DNA from: Struthio camelus
Taxonomy: Eukaryota > Chordata > Aves > Struthioniformes > Struthionidae
Reading direction: 5' to 3'
Assembly (NCBI RefSeq): GCF_040807025.1
Contig: NC_090964.1
Location: forward strand, 6,634,001-6,698,000
DNA length: 64,000 bases
The notes under the pieces: model-generated
What the model was told of the DNA's origin: nothing
What the model saw: only the letters and a program-made list of their open reading frames with translations
Databases searched by the model: none
In this document: piece by piece, positions 48,201 through 62,648 of the stretch
Layout: each line of letters begins with the position of its first letter
How positions within the stretch are numbered: the stretch's first letter is position 1
Made by a program: the position numbers and the translations under genes

Positions 48201-51200
48201 TAGCTTGTCCATGCCATCAGCAGCAGAGCAGAAGAAACCCGGTTCTTGATGCCTGCAGCCATCTATTCAGCAATGGGTCAGTATGGATCCAGGAGGCTGG
48301 ATGCATAGCATCAAGCTACTTTTATTCAAATAAAGATGTAGTGCAAATTACCAGTTATGGTGGCAGACCGGTATCTTGTATTTTTCAGAGCCGGCTAGGT
48401 CATTAGCTACTTTGCCACCCTCCAAAAAAATCCTTCAACCCCAACTACCAGAGTCAGACAGCCAATGGACTGGCATGAAAATTTACACGCTGGGATGCGA
48501 AGCAGGTGCTGACTTCTCCCATAGGTACAGGTTTGACCCGGCTTGTGTACAAATGCTTTAACTAGAAGTCCACTGAAGTACTGTCAATATAGACTGCTAA
48601 ACGCAATCTGGACAGCAATGCAGATGGTTCTTATAACCACATTTTAAAAGGACAGTGTTTGCAGTGATACAGAGCATGGGTAGCAAATTGAGGGAAGTGA
48701 GCAAGGGGAGGTTAGGGAATTACAGATCTTCTTCCTAGCTCTCTCTGTTATTCAGAGAACGAGGCCAAAGCAAAGCCTGCAAAATTTTACAGGGTGGCTT
48801 CATTCGTGCCTTGAACGTGAGGAACACCTTAGAAACACAGCATGGTTCAACATGGGTCATAGTCCAACTGCCTTCACCTTACCTTCTCCCTCAGTGAGGT
48901 CACAGCCCTCACCTGCCAAACATCAGTAGCAGAAAAATGCCCCATCTTTTCTGCTCCTGAGAAGATACCAGCTTAGAACTGAGCATCAATTCTAATCATT
49001 ACGAGTCACAGAAACCCATCGTGCATATATTTTCACATCTGCCAGCTACAGAAAACTGTAGCAAGATCTAGCTGACACTCAAAGGAGCAGTTTACTTTCA
49101 GATCTGCCATCCTTCAGGAGAACAATTCCTATAATGAAAAAGTAACTCATGAGATCAGCACTCAGCTTTATCTTCCGTTCTTTAAACCCACCCTATTGTT
49201 CTTCTCCCTCTGAACACGGGTCTTTTTGAGGCAGCTCCCAAATCTCTGCTATTGCAGAACAGCCAGTAGGCCAGTTACCAACAGTCACAGCAAGTGCTGG
49301 CTGCTCTTTGTCTTGGCAAGAAGATGGGAGAATTCATACTGGGGATTTCAGCGGGGAGGGAAGAAAGATATCCTCACAAAGCAAACGTAGATGAAGGACC
49401 ACAGCTATTTTAAATATGTTAATAGTAAGTCATGTTACTCAGTCTTACTCTGCTCAAGGGGACAGATACTAAAATAGCTCAGCTGTATTTTGCAGATGCA
49501 GCTCTGGCTATTGGTCAGAAAAGACATTAGATACTGTAGAGGCTAACAGCATACTTCGCTACAATCACGACAGAACCTCCCTCCCAGACTCTGGGGCACA
49601 AGTGCCACCTCACCAGATCCCTCATAAAGGTTTGTTTCCAGTTGATCAGAAGGTGGGTAAGCTACAGTAACAAGGGAACCACCAGGTCACATCTGCCTTT
49701 ATCTGCAACAACACTAGTCACTGGGCTCAAATGGCAACCAAAGTAACTCCAGGCAGTCCTGCAACAACCTTAGATCATGAGATATGAATTAGGAAGCATA
49801 GTAACCACTACCTCACCCTTTGACAGCAGATTTAGGGACACATTCTCATGCACACCAGAACTACCCAAAGAAATACAGGCACCCTGCAGACACTCGTAAT
49901 GCTATCACTCAGAAATGGATTTTTGGTTTCTTTTTGAACAGAAAAGGACCAGAGCATTACTCAGCACACCAATGGGCAAAACGATGAGCTACTGCCAGCT
50001 ACGCTTGCCTATGTGGTATCTGTGGCCATGAGCCTCCAATACATGCTGCTGTGCAATCTACTTGTTCTGTGCTAGGGGTGACCCACTTACTGCTTGAACC
50101 CATAACCCCAACCCTGCTTCACCCATAGCGAAGCCAGGTGCCTCACAGTGGACAACAAGGTATCTGTAGTACCCAGAAATCAGACACCAGCGCTGCCTGT
50201 GACACTAAGCTCTCTGATACTGTGTCTCACAGAGCTTACCACTTGCGCTTCATGTAGGCAGCGGCTCTGTTTCCATACAGCATGGCGTTGTTGGGGGCTT
50301 TCTGGACTGCTTTGCTGTACAGCTGGATGGCTTGAGTCCACTGCTGGCAAGCAAAGGCCTCGTTGGCTTGCTGCTTAATTCTCTCCAGATAGGGAGGCAA
50401 CTCCACCTGGGGACTGAAGGGAAAAAAGGAAAGGAGCACAGTTAAGTCTCACATGTTAACACTCCAGTCCAGCTAAATGTCTGTAGGGTTTTATTCTAGC
50501 ATGACAGCTTCCAGCAAGCATTGGCTAATATCAGAAGTTTCAGAAAAAGGCAGAAGAGACCTTGCCCCTCAATACAGGTTATTCAGGTACAGGTTTATGA
50601 CTTTTTTGTTTGTTTAGTTTGTTTTTTTTTTTTAAACTCAAATTGAATAGTGGGTATTCTAAGCATCTAATCCTTCAAACTTCACCGGTACACTTTGCTT
50701 TGACTGCATAAACAACATTTCCAATCCCGTTCCAGCAATGCTTAACAGAGGCAAGTTCAGAAGGAAATCAAGCATCTGAGCTCACAGGGCTGCACAAGGC
50801 TCACGCTCAGCCAGCCGAAATTCCACCCACAACTCTGTTGCCGTGATGGAGGGGCCACCTAGAGGAAACAAGCTGAAAACATTCAGCAAAGCGACTTTAG
50901 TGGAACCTAGACTACCCATATATGGCATTAAGCAACTGCGCCTTGACTGTTAACCATGCCTCATCAGCTGGAGGAAAACCAGCCAGCAAGATGTGCCGCA
51001 AGTCTGCTTCTGCTCCCCCCAACTGCATTTAGCTTGTAAAGAAAAAAGCAGCAGACCACAGAGACAGCAGAAGAGGGTTCTCCACCCATTCCTAGCTCAA
51101 ATGCAGACTGCGGGAGTAATTACTCCAGTATCATTATCGTGAAGCAATTTTGGCGGCTCCAATTCAGTTTGCAGCAGGCAGGAGCCCAACAAACAGCAAA

Positions 51201-54200
51201 GGAAAGAAAGACTCTTTGGATCTGACAGTCTCCCCCATCTACTAAGACACAGTCCCTGCAGGTCAGGAAGTAACAACCACTCAGGACAACTAAAAAGGAC
51301 CTGGTTTCCAGGTCTGAAAAGTCACTTCTCAGTTTTGTCAGCAGTAATTCGCTATAAAAATTGATAAATCCTAACGGACAGCACTTCTCCCAGGACACTG
51401 TTGTCTGATCTGACTCTTGTTCATAGCCCGTTCACCAGCAGCAAAGACAGCCCCTAGGACAGAGACCCCTTGACAAACAAGTCAGCATGCCAAGTAGATT
51501 TGCATTTCACACCCTGTTTAGCAGCATCTAACCCCAGCAACAGGAAGAGACCGTGAGTGAAGCCACAGGACTTTCGGTTAGGCAGACCTATCCTCTTACC
51601 TCACATGTGCTCTTCCTTCAGACAAGCGGAAGCCATTGCTGTGGAGGTGGATGCCATTTGACACTCCATTGGTTGAGGTTTTCCCATTCTGCACTTCTGA
51701 AGGTTAGGAAGAAGGAAAAAAGGATCAAACGATGCTATGGATCAATGTAAATTATACAAATTAACCTCTGAAGCTTCAGAGTTTTCTTTTACAGCAGAGC
51801 CATGGTTACACCACTGCTTCTTTTACTACCTGGATTTGATTTGCCAGCTTGCATTTACACAAAATTTCTGCCATATCCTTCAGAACAGAACTGTGGAAAC
51901 AGAAAGCCAGATACACATAGAACTACACACACACACACACACACACAGAGACGGCAGTTTGAACTGAACTACCTTCAGACTGAACCTAGGCCATAATCAG
52001 AGTACCTGACTGATTACCAGAAGCCTAATATTTAAAACTGTAGCTGTACAAATGAAAATACTTCTACATGCCTTTGCATTTTTCAGTGCGTTGAGACAAA
52101 GTATCATGGAGCTAAGTTGTTGAACATTTAGTAGAACAGGAAGAATGAGTGGACTCAATCTAGGAATTCAGTGAAGGAATTCTAGATGCTTTTTCTTTTT
52201 CCTTCTTTGCTCTTTAAGCAGTAGGGTAAGAAAAATTTAAAAAAGAGTTATCAGCTAAAGTAATCTTCTGAAGATCATGCAGCCACATCACCTGCCATTT
52301 CTATAGAGAGCATTCAACTTCAGGTTTTACAAACGGCCCCGCATTTATATTGCGGCTGGGAGTGTTCCTGCAGCCATTTTGGAAGCTGGCAAACTGGGGA
52401 CAATGTCCAACCAGTCTTCAGAACTGTATGGAAGTTTAAGCGTGCAGAGACATGCATGCACATGAAGTTCATCCTCTGTACAGATGACACCTTTTTCACA
52501 GCCTTTGCCTGAACTTTCTGTGCCCAGCAGGATGGAGCGTTTGCTACAGTTGTACCACTATGTGCCTGTTCAAACACCGTCCTGCCTTTTAAAGTGTGAC
52601 CTCACCAGATACCACAGTGTAGATCACCCACGTGCATTCAAGACAGAAGAGAAAGGCAGGCAGGGCTGGGAGTCTATTTGCTACCAGGATGTGAGCTTTA
52701 GATTAAGGCCCAAGGCGAGCCGAGTACACAGATCAAACTCTGCCAGAGAGTGCTCCGAGAAAAGGGAAGGAGCTGAGCTGGGAACCCTCCCTGATAAGGG
52801 AGAGTCAGCCTCTGCCTTCAGGATGGCGCTCTAGAAGTTCACCGCTTACTGCCTGCAGTATCTGTGTATGAACAGGCCCTGTAAGAAACAGGGCCAGGAA
52901 TGAAAAGGCTCTTGGATTTAATTATTATATCAAATAAGTGACTTTTTGATTCAACTATCCTACCACCAGAAGGGAGATGAATTCTAGACTAGATTCTTAG
53001 GCTAGGGAAGAGATTCCCTTGCGTCCTCCCTAATGGATACATAAGGGGATAACAGATCCATCCTACGTTTCATTAATTTAAAAAAAAAAAAACACACAAG
53101 AAAAACACACCACACACACGCACCTCACACATTCCCATGTCTGTCCACACAAAATTATCTGCTTAACTTGAAGGCAGGATACTACGACCTTAACCACCTT
53201 CATGCACCGTTTTAAGCATCCTCCTTAGCTGACACACATATACACCTCTTAACAGCTCACTTCTCCCCTTACAACACGTTTTGTCACTCTCTAGAAGAGT
53301 TTTGGAACCCAGGGCATGAACTGCACTGCAGAAATAGCCCAGCCACAGCCATGCCCTACTTTGTTTCCCTAGCTCCTGCCCAGATCAGGCTGCAGCCTGA
53401 AAAGAGTTGTGAAGTATGTGGTTTCTCTGTGCCTTCCACTAACTTTCATGACAGCATCGTACTTACCCCCTGAAGTATGGCACTTCTTTGGGAGAAGAAA
53501 AGTGTATGGTCGCTGTTTGTAAGTTAGGTCAAACAAATAGACCTAAGGAAGGAAGAAAGAGAACAAGAAAGAAAGAAAGAAAGAAAGAAAGAAAAAAAGT
53601 CAGTGAAACAGACACCAAAGTCACAGAAGTCAAAGAAGGCTAGTGGATACATGGCTCCACACACTGTTCATCATTTGCTATGTCCAAATTTCTAACTGGG
53701 TGATTTTTTTTATGGACATGTACACACAGGATGACAGCAGTACCAGTGTCCTGTTACATTCCAGCACTAGGTTCAGGAAAAACAACACTGACAAACAGGA
53801 GCCTCATCTTTCTCGTAAGGTAACAAAGCCCTCTCCACACCTAGAGAACTTAAAAGATGACTTGACCAGAAACTGACGTGTTCAAAAAAATTTCAATTTT
53901 AAGAATATATTAACTATTCTATTAACAGAGCAATTATATACAAATCAAACATTTATGGGCAGAAAAAGGCAATATACTAAGCCGAGGCCAAGATCTCCTG
54001 AGAAACTTCAAAACCAACCCTGCAAAGCCCCAGTTTAAAATTTTATTGGTATATAACCTGACAGTCCAGATCAGACCCATAATTCATCTAACTCAGTACC
54101 CCCTCTCAAAGAGTGCAAACGTAGTGTGAGAAAGAGCTCTACAGAGGATGACCACAGAGTAACCTGCCTACAAGGGAAGTTCCCGCTTAATCCATGCTGA

Positions 54201-57200
54201 TTAGTGCTGTCAAGCGGATTTTCTCATTTCACTGATAGGCTTTATAAAAGATCCATGCATATCACCTAGCGCTTAAAATTAAAGCAATCAATGCCCCATG
54301 TGAAGGTCTTTGGTTCTGCAAGTTCTTTATTTACTAGATTCTATTACAGAAGCAGTTTGATGTTTCAAGAATGAGTTACAAAATCTTTTTTAGGTCAGGA
54401 AAGGTCCATTCCAGAATTTCATTTCTTTCCTCTTCCAGAGAGGGGAAACGTGAATTGCAAAACCAGATCAAAATGCTGTTCAAGTTTAATCAGTGGGAGC
54501 ATAACGATTAAATCCCTCATACCAGACATTTAGTCTGAATGAATTAGAAAACAATTTAAAAAAAAAAAATCAAATTACACACAGAGAAGTTGCTATACCT
54601 GTTTTGAAGAATGCATGACAACATATGCTGGCCCAAGAAGCACACCTGAATGTGAAGCTTTGTGCCAAACTTTAGCTGTCATCTTACCTGCTCCCCTCCC
54701 ATGTTGACTAAGAGCTCAGTGCCATCAGGACTGAAGGTCACGTACGTGGCCACCAGAACTCTCAGCCGGTTGTTGTAGTCTGGAAGCTTCACTGGAAGGT
54801 GCCCTGAGGAGGGAAGAGGTCCATACATATTAGTGTAACTAGTAACTGTCATCTTTGTCCTACTCCAGCTGCTCCCTTTTCCCAGAGGTCGTTAAGAGAG
54901 CAAGGTCATGAAATACAAGCACCTCAGTGATTTTCTGCTTTCCTACTGCTGTTTATTAAAACCTTTCATCAGCCACTGAAATGCTCAGATGTACACAGCT
55001 GTCTTTCCACAGATTCTAGATACCATTTTTGCAAGGCCACCTCCATATGAACAGAAGACTGGATTCCAGCTGGCTTACTCACACTGAACTCTGCAGAATC
55101 CAGCAAATCTCAGTTTTAGGGATTCACTAAGGACTCGGCTTCTGTGATTTGTGGCCAACTGCAAACACACGTCTCCATCTACAACCCTCTAATCAGGTTT
55201 CCTTAATAAAGCTCTTACCACAACCAAACCCAGCCTCCTAAATATTCAGCTCACACAAGGGTTCTTCTGCTTCAGACTGGAGATGCGTTGCATGACCAAT
55301 TCAGGGGACCTAAGAAATCCTCTAGTGGGACTCATCATAAGCAAAACTGTCTAAACTGGTCTGCTGAACATGCTGGTCTAAGATACTTAAAAAAATAAAC
55401 ATTTGGGGGAGGAAAAAAAAAAAAAAAAACAATCAGTAGCGGGGAAGAACGCCATCTAAGTTGTCCAGGATTTACATCTCATTTTTTATTTACAGTATGA
55501 AGACAAGCCACTTGTCTTCTGTGCCAAAAAGATTTTAAACAGTAGCCTTGATGGGATCAGTTCCAAAAGAAAGTCTATAGCCCCCAGGTTATCCAATCCT
55601 TGATTTTTCCAATAAAGCTGACAAAAAGACATTTATGCTAGACAGGAAGGAGTAAGGCCAGCTCACCAGCACACACTACTGCCAAATTAGGGAATGTGGG
55701 CAGGTAACATACTCAAGCAAGAACTCACAGCATAGAAGTGAGAGAATCTACAATTTCAAAAAACACCCCTGTGCTAGAGAAGAGCTCTTCCAAGCAGTGG
55801 CTTCTGATGTGACGGGTACAATTCAGTTTCTTTAGGCTTTAAATTAAAGTCCCATCAGTCACCCCTTGCTCAAGTCTCAATACCTGCCACGTAGTACTGT
55901 GCTGCACCATCCGGGAGGGGTTTCTGCCGGTCGCAGAATGTGTGTACTCCAGCTGAAGGACTCTGCTTCATGCTTTTTCTAGCCAGAAAGAAGAGTAGTT
56001 TTATAATCACAGCATTCAACCGCTGGAAGCCTGATCTATCCTGACACTCCTTGTTCACACACAAGGGTAAGGCCACACACTTAGACAACTGTGCAGTCTC
56101 AAACCTGCCTCACACCACCCTAGTGTACTTACACAGATCAAAAAGATTCTGTAGGTGAGAAAAAAGACTTGGTAGAACTGCACAGTGAGACAGGTGAGCT
56201 CCAGATCCTTGCAACGTCCCCTTCCCACCAGAGCCTTTAGCAGGTCTCTGCACCACTCCTGTCTGCCAAGAAGGCCCAGAAGAGCCAGTTGCCATTACCT
56301 GTGGTTGTGGATCATGCGTATGTCATAAAGCCTCACGAAGGGCCCACTTGCCCCCACTGCTAAGTAGTTGTTATCTTGGGGGTTGACTGTGAGGCATTTG
56401 GCCTCCACCAGCTGCCCACAGTACTCTGTCAGGTCTATTAGGACTTCTGAACGTTTGCTGTTCTCTCGCAGATCGTACTGTCTGTAAAGGGAAGAAAGAG
56501 TCAGGTGATCTGCATCACTAGATAACAGAAGTAGCAGTAAGGGAGAGTTTAGCTTTCCATGGTGACCAAACTGAAGACAACTCAAGCCATCTCATTCATA
56601 CTGCTCAGTGGTAACCTACATTTAATTATCTGGCTTGTGTATGAAGAGATGACACTTAACCACAAACAGTCATTCATGTCACAGGTAACTGGGAGCACCT
56701 CAGTTCAATATGTGCTAAGCCTCAATATCAGGAAAATCACTAAAAACAACTTTATAATGTCCACAGATTTATTCAAGCGCCAAATTAAACTCCAAGTCAT
56801 GACCTCACAAACAGGTCATGAAAAGCAGAACAGATTCCAATGGTAACATCTACTCATTCTGGAGCCTCAATGACTTTGGAGGAAAACTTCACTATGTTTT
56901 AACTGCCTTCCTCCCATTTGATATGGCTGTTCCTCTCTTAGCCTCCCTTTTCAGTGGGGGGAAATACTCTCCCCAGCTTCTCTACTTTATCAAAGTAGTC
57001 TACATTTCAAGATGAAACCTTCCAGTTTCAGGAAAGGGAGCGATTAGCCTATGCTCTTTACAGAATCACAGAATAGCTGGCACTGGAAGGGATCTCTGGA
57101 GGTCACCCAGTCTAAGCCCCCTGCTCAAGCAGGGTCAGCACAGAACAGGTGGCCCAGGACTATGTCCAGTCGGGTTTTGAGCATCTCCAAGAACGGAGAC

Positions 57201-60200
57201 TTCACAGCCTCTCTGGGCAACCTGCTCCAGGCTGTTTAGTATAGAGACAGTCTCTCATTAGGTCTACACATAGCATATACTGCAATGGATCCTAATCCAA
57301 TTCATTTTAGGGCAGAATGACTAGATTGCTGTACCTGATTAGCCCATCTTCTGCTGCACTCCAGAAGGTGTTGGGCCACATGGGAGCTGTGGCAATCCGC
57401 TTAACTCTGTTGGTGTGATCTCCAAACATGTGGATGGTCTCCTTGACAGTCAAGTCATGGACATGCACCTTGGAATCTGCAGCTCCTGTGATGAGGATCC
57501 GATCTCCTGAATGTGGCAAGAACTGTGGAAGACAGACTTGACGTTCAAACTGCAGAAGTGCTAAGGCTCTTCACATGTCACTGACTTTTCTGGCAGGTCA
57601 CAGACAGAGCAGCTTGCTTTAGGAACACAGGACGACCCACATTGCTACCTACGTTCCCCATATATGCCAGTGGAACACTCACAAGCCACCAACTACAGTA
57701 ATGGCCTTTTCATCACACCTCTTTTGCTACAACCATTTCCTTTGACTTTATAGAGATAAGTAGCAAAGCCCAGGAGCTGCAAAAACTAAGAGGCGCAGGA
57801 GTGAGATTTAATGCAATTTTTCCTAACCTTAGACATTCTAAATTATTTCTTTGGGAAATTGGCTCACATAAAAGAGTTTCCCAGCAACATTTGAGGATCT
57901 GTTCTCTTGCTGCTTAAGTTGCTGATGTTATGCCAGCCATTTATTCCTCTTAATCACACACCTTGACAGAAAAGATGTTTGCAGTGTGCCCTGTGTGCAT
58001 AGAAAGGAGCTTCTTGTGATGCAAAGGATCCCAGACAATGGTATGCTGGTCATCAGATCCAGAGGCCAACAAGCTAAAAGAAACAGAAGAGGAGAATTCA
58101 GTCTGCGTTCCTCTTCCAAGCTATGACCAGTTTCTTAGAGTGGTTTGATCACAGTCAGCCATTAAGTCAACTCAGCTGCAGGAAGCCCCCCTCCCCTCTC
58201 TTTTCTCAGCTATGTATTCTTGTTGCTTCCTATGTGCCACTCCCACACAGCCAGTTCAGGGAACTAAACCAGCCAAGCGTCAATTCCCTAGAAAATAAAG
58301 CAACTGTTTTTAGCTCCTTGAACCAGCTCACCACAGGTTCAGATGGCACAATGGAAACAATAAGAGCACGCAGTCAATAACCAAAAGCTGGGCCTCCATT
58401 CTCTATCTTAGCTTGACTGCATTAACTGCTTCCACATCAACCTCGAAACCAAGCCAAGCCATTCATTCCTGGACTACAGATATACCCAAGCAGTCCCAAG
58501 CTGGAACCCATTCAGTGATTCACAGATTGCTTTTTAAGTACAGGGTGTGTCAGTGGCACTGCAAGGAGCTGTTTGCCTTGTACATCTGTCTTCTGCTGCA
58601 GCAAATAAATTTGACATCTGCAACCATCACCTGTTTTAAACTTATTTCTTTGGAGTCAGATATCACTTCCAAGTACATGAAACTTTCACCGACAAATAAT
58701 TTGGAAGATTATCAGACAGCGGACTTTGGGTCTTATAGGAAGTAGGTCAAGAACCGCAGGATCTTCCTTTCCACCCAGCTTTTTCTCATGCAGATATTGT
58801 TTACTCCACTTGGTTAATGGAAAGGCTCTTATGTTTATTTTCCCTCTAAAATTGCAAAGATTGGTAAACGTTCTATCTCCCTCCCTTATATATTTGTCGT
58901 CGTCGTTCCCCCCCCCCCCCCAGCAAAAGCTTTTAACAGCATGGGGGGTGGGGAAATGTCACTTCAAACCAGCTGGGCAAATCCTAAAGATTCATTATAA
59001 TCCATAATACCACTTAAGAGAAAAGAACCAGCCTTCAATCTCCACTTCTTAGACTATTTCCCTTCTGAATTCATTAAAGGGGCACTTCTAATAATACCTA
59101 GACATATTTAACAAAATAAAACCTCTTTTGAAGTGTGAGCTCCTAGTATAGTTCAAAACTTTGAGCTTGATCCTTATTCATTTTATTAGGAATGGGAAAG
59201 GGCTGCTTATGATAAGATGACCTATACCTTACACTCCTGCGAAAAGCTGGGTTACCAGTTTGTGGATCCCCTGACTCAAAGCATATACTTACTCTCCTTT
59301 TTCATTCCATTCTAGACAGTTGACACACCCAGAGTGACCCTGAGCAAAAAGGGGAAGAGAGTATTACACAAACTTCAGACTTATCAAACAGGGCTGTTCT
59401 AAGACAAGGACACAGTGAGCTCCCCACACATAACAACTTGTTCCAATACAAGCAGCTTTTTATTCCAACCCTGCAAAAAACCACCCACATGGCAGATAAG
59501 CACCTCCAGAAAAGATAGACATGCTGTAGCAGTTGGGGGAGAAAAGGCAAAATGAAATAAAATAAAAAAAAAAAAAGTAGGTTGAATAAAATGGCAGTTC
59601 AGTCTCAGAGGCTACTGGTGAAATCCTGCTGTACACAAGGAAAGGTGACTTTGTTTCAAAAGCCCTTGGCTAGACTGACAAATTGCATGTACAGGTTCTC
59701 TGGAAGTCCAGGGAAAATGCACTTTTGATAACTCTCTTTTAGAAGCACCTTGCTGCTGGGTTACTACATCATACCTCCTCAGACAAATTAACTAACAAAT
59801 GTCATAGGAAAAGACTAGGAGAGCATTGAATAGCATTTGAAACGGGAAACTTGGTTGAGAAGGGGACAGAAGAACTCTTTTGTCTCCCAAACCAAGACAA
59901 CCTTAAGATCATCTTAAGCTGTGTCAGACTGCAGCACAACAACTGGTTCTTTAGATAACACATTACAATCTTCAATATTGGAGCCGAATATCTTGACTAG
60001 CTGACAGTTCAGAGAGGTTTGCCTTCTTCAGGCACTACAGTTAGGATTAGTCGATAGACACCAGCTAAAGGCTCTGTTGTAGGTGCGTTAGTTAACACAG
60101 AGAGCTCACACAAGATCTCACTGAGCTATTCCTGTCTCTAATGCAGCTTAGGGGAGTAAGTAAACAGTGTATCTCTCCCAAACAAGAGAAAGAAGTCCAT

Positions 60201-62648
60201 ACAGCCTAGCATGCTGCATTTCCTACAAGTAGCTCAGTTTGTTCTTTAAACACTACCCCACTTACCTGCAATTCTGCCTCTAGGCCCAGGCGTCGAATGA
60301 ACGGATCAGTGACATGATAGTGTCGTTCAAAGCCTAGCGCACCCCTCTCCTGTACGAAGCAAATAAATGTCACACTGAATACAGCAAACACTTTTTCCCC
60401 TTTAAGGGAAGACTCCAAAACTGTAAAAACAAGCAGGGACCTTGCCAGATATTGGGGCATCCATGGCATCAAGTACCAGTCCCGTAGTAAGGGGCACCTT
60501 TCACATCAGATCCAGGTAGGGAGTTTGTAACCCTTGCCCCGAATCAGTTCAAAAATGACATCTATCTTATTACCAAGCTCCAGCTGGGTAGCCAAGATAA
60601 GGACTGGAGAGGCCCACACCAAGACAGAAATAAGTCGCCTGCTTTTGACCAGAAATGGAAGATACAAAAGAGCTTGAGGATGCCTGTCTCTATCCCTTGG
60701 CAAAGATTTCAGAAACAACTCACACCTGAGAAGGCAAGACCATAGCTGCTGAGGAGAAAAGTCTGCCATTACACAGAATCTGTCCTGAAGCGCCACAGAT
60801 TACCGTGAAACAGAATCAAATGCTTATAATCTCAGTATTCCCAGGTCATTCTCACTGCTCCCTGAGCCCACTACCACCAAGGAGAAAAGCATTGGGGATC
60901 GTTAGTGGACAGCATCCTTTAAAGATGGCTTGTTTCATCAGAAATGGAATAGTAGCATGTAGCTGCAGTACCACAGCACAGTCTGTTCTACAGGGAAGAG
61001 AACAGCTGCCACATAGCCACGTCGGTACAAATGAAGGTGAAAAAAAGCAGGACAGTTGTTTCCCCTGCGATCTCACAGGGTTCACAGATGCGTAAGCAGA
61101 TGGCTTGGATGAAAGAAGGACAACTGCAGGGGCAGAAGTGAACGCAAGTCATATTTTGGATGGAACAGCTAATGACTGGAGGAGGTTCCTTCCTGGGACA
61201 CCTGGTTCGGTCTCAGGCCTGTCCAATGCCATGCCATAGTCCAGTGAAGACTACTTAAGCCTTTGTTTAATCACCATTTATAGATAAGAACACTAATATC
61301 TGACAGACTGTACTTATGGTACCAGGAACACGTTAGTAGTCACAAAGCAAACACAAAGAATGGAACAAGAATACCAAGCTACAGCTCTGCAGGCCAAAAT
61401 TAAGTAATCAACTCCAGACACTAAAAGCTGTTTGAAATCAAAATAGAAAGAGACATAAGGCGACGGAGGTAGGGGGCAAGTGACACAAAACAAAATAGGC
61501 TTTTTATAGTAACTTACATGACAAACTTCAACCCCCTTTACATACTTTTATGGGCAGCATTCCCAAAATATTGCTAGGTCCCATGCAAGGTGCTGCAGTT
61601 ATAATTACCTTGCTATTGCAACCTCAGTAACTTTGTGAGGTCTGTGCAATGGGATACTGCTTTTCCTACAAGGAACTGACAGACTTAGCAGCCTTCCCAA
61701 GGTTACACACAAAAGCCTCTAACGGAGCAGATAGAGTAAGCTAAGTCCCAGGCTAACACAAACCACAGAACCATCCTTTCGTCGTTAGAGCAACAAGATA
61801 AATCTTTGCACATGGATTATATTACAAGCTTATCATACAAAGTTAGGTACCAAACTGCAAAGTGAACTGGAACTTCCAAGCTCCCAGTTCCTAATTCTGA
61901 CCACTAACAAACCACTTTTGCAGCTTTGCTGGTAATCAGCACTCACAAATGATTTGAGGCCTCCAAGCCCAAGTAATAACTGCCTATTGTGCCTGCTGTA
62001 GCTAGTCCTTTCACGTTAAGGGATATTTCACTAATGTAGCCATCAGATGACTGATGTGACCACAGCAGAAGTTTTTCCCTACACAAAGGAAGCAAAACAT
62101 AACTGCTCAAAGGAAAAAAAAAAAAAAGGGGGGGGGGAGGAGGAAACAAAGAGAGAGATCATATGCTTTACTAAAGCCAGACAATCTTTGATGGCAAGAT
62201 CACACAGAGAGAAAAAAAATACAAAGTAGACAGAAAACTCATGAGGGAAGCTAGTTAAGAGTCCTTTACAGTAACAAAAACACAAGTAGCCAGAGTTCTC
62301 TCTTCAACATTATATTAAAAAGAAACAGACATGCTGATGTCAAACTATCAAGAAGCATTCCTGCTTGGGAAAAGGACTATATTCTTGTCATAGCATAGTA
62401 CATCCCAGCTCCTCATTAATAAGGGCAGTAGGTCCTGTGCATTTGTTCTCTTAGCTTTTTATACAGCTTATCAATATGTAAGTAGCAGAGATCTTTTCAG
62501 GAGTAAAAGGCAACATTATGACTGCTTCCTGACCCAGCGTGAACACCACTTCTCTACCCACTCTCCACCCAACACAAGAGAACGTTTGGTTAACACATAC
62601 CTTTATCTGTCTGTGGATGATGTCTCTAGTAATGTTTACTTTTGCCAT
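45234..62648 (-). CDS. WDTC1: WDTC1, WD40 and TPR protein of CUL4-DDB1 ligases
   Basis: Orthologue of Drosophila adipose; a DDB1-CUL4 substrate receptor that restrains fat formation through chromatin and transcription effects. Coding exons, 5' to 3' on minus: 62648-62601, 60349-60266, 59339-59293, 58073-57962, 57522-57335, 56481-56299, 55978-55884, 54803-54688, 53542-53467, 51696-51600, 50413-50240, 46981-46746, 46374-46206, 45777-45585, 45431-45234. All phases agree, giving 671 residues (human 677) with near-identical blocks throughout. Residues 1-44 (MAKVNITRDIIHRQIK, FIRRLGLEAELQ) precede WD repeats from 45 to about 300 (GHSGCVNCLEWN, LLASGSDDQHTIVWD, ILITGAADSKVHVHD). A polar linker (320-350) leads to TPRs at about 353-470 (ANEAFACQQWTQAIQLYSKA, NAMLYGNRAAAYMKRKW). 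More WD repeats lie near 540-605 (YIVSGSDDGSFFIWEKE), then an acidic tail ending QCRPS. The start matches the family. No damage is seen. Confidence 0.97.
47573..47594. repeat. Poly(A) homopolymer
   Basis: Uninterrupted A run of about 20 bases in the WDTC1 intron between coding exons 11 and 12. No retroposed sequence is recognised before it. Confidence 0.9.
51925..51947. repeat. (CA)n microsatellite
   Basis: Pure AC dinucleotide run of 23 bases in a WDTC1 intron. Confidence 0.95.
53547..53598. repeat. (GAAA)n microsatellite forming WDTC1 exon 9 polypyrimidine tract
   Basis: GGAA/GAAA repeats on plus read as (TTTC)n on minus and end in CCTTAG at the acceptor of WDTC1 coding exon 9 (start 53542). 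The microsatellite therefore supplies the acceptor's pyrimidine tract. Confidence 0.9.
57061..57240 (-). mobile_element. CR1 LINE fragment, 5'-truncated
   Basis: Plus-strand text starts CAGAATCACAGAAT, the complement of the ATTCTGTGATTCTG 3' end of avian CR1. It continues through recognisable 3'UTR blocks (GGGATCTCTGGAGGTC, CCCCCTGCTCAAGCAGGGTC, CTCTCTGGGCAACCTG). About 180 bases remain, with scattered substitutions, so it is an old dead copy of the 3' end only. It sits in the WDTC1 intron between coding exons 5 and 6, same orientation as the gene, with its 5' side about 95 bases from the exon 5 donor. Confidence 0.93.
62110..62142. repeat. Adjacent A and G homopolymers
   Basis: An A run followed directly by a G run and AGG repeats, in a WDTC1 intron. 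Simple sequence only. Confidence 0.7.
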
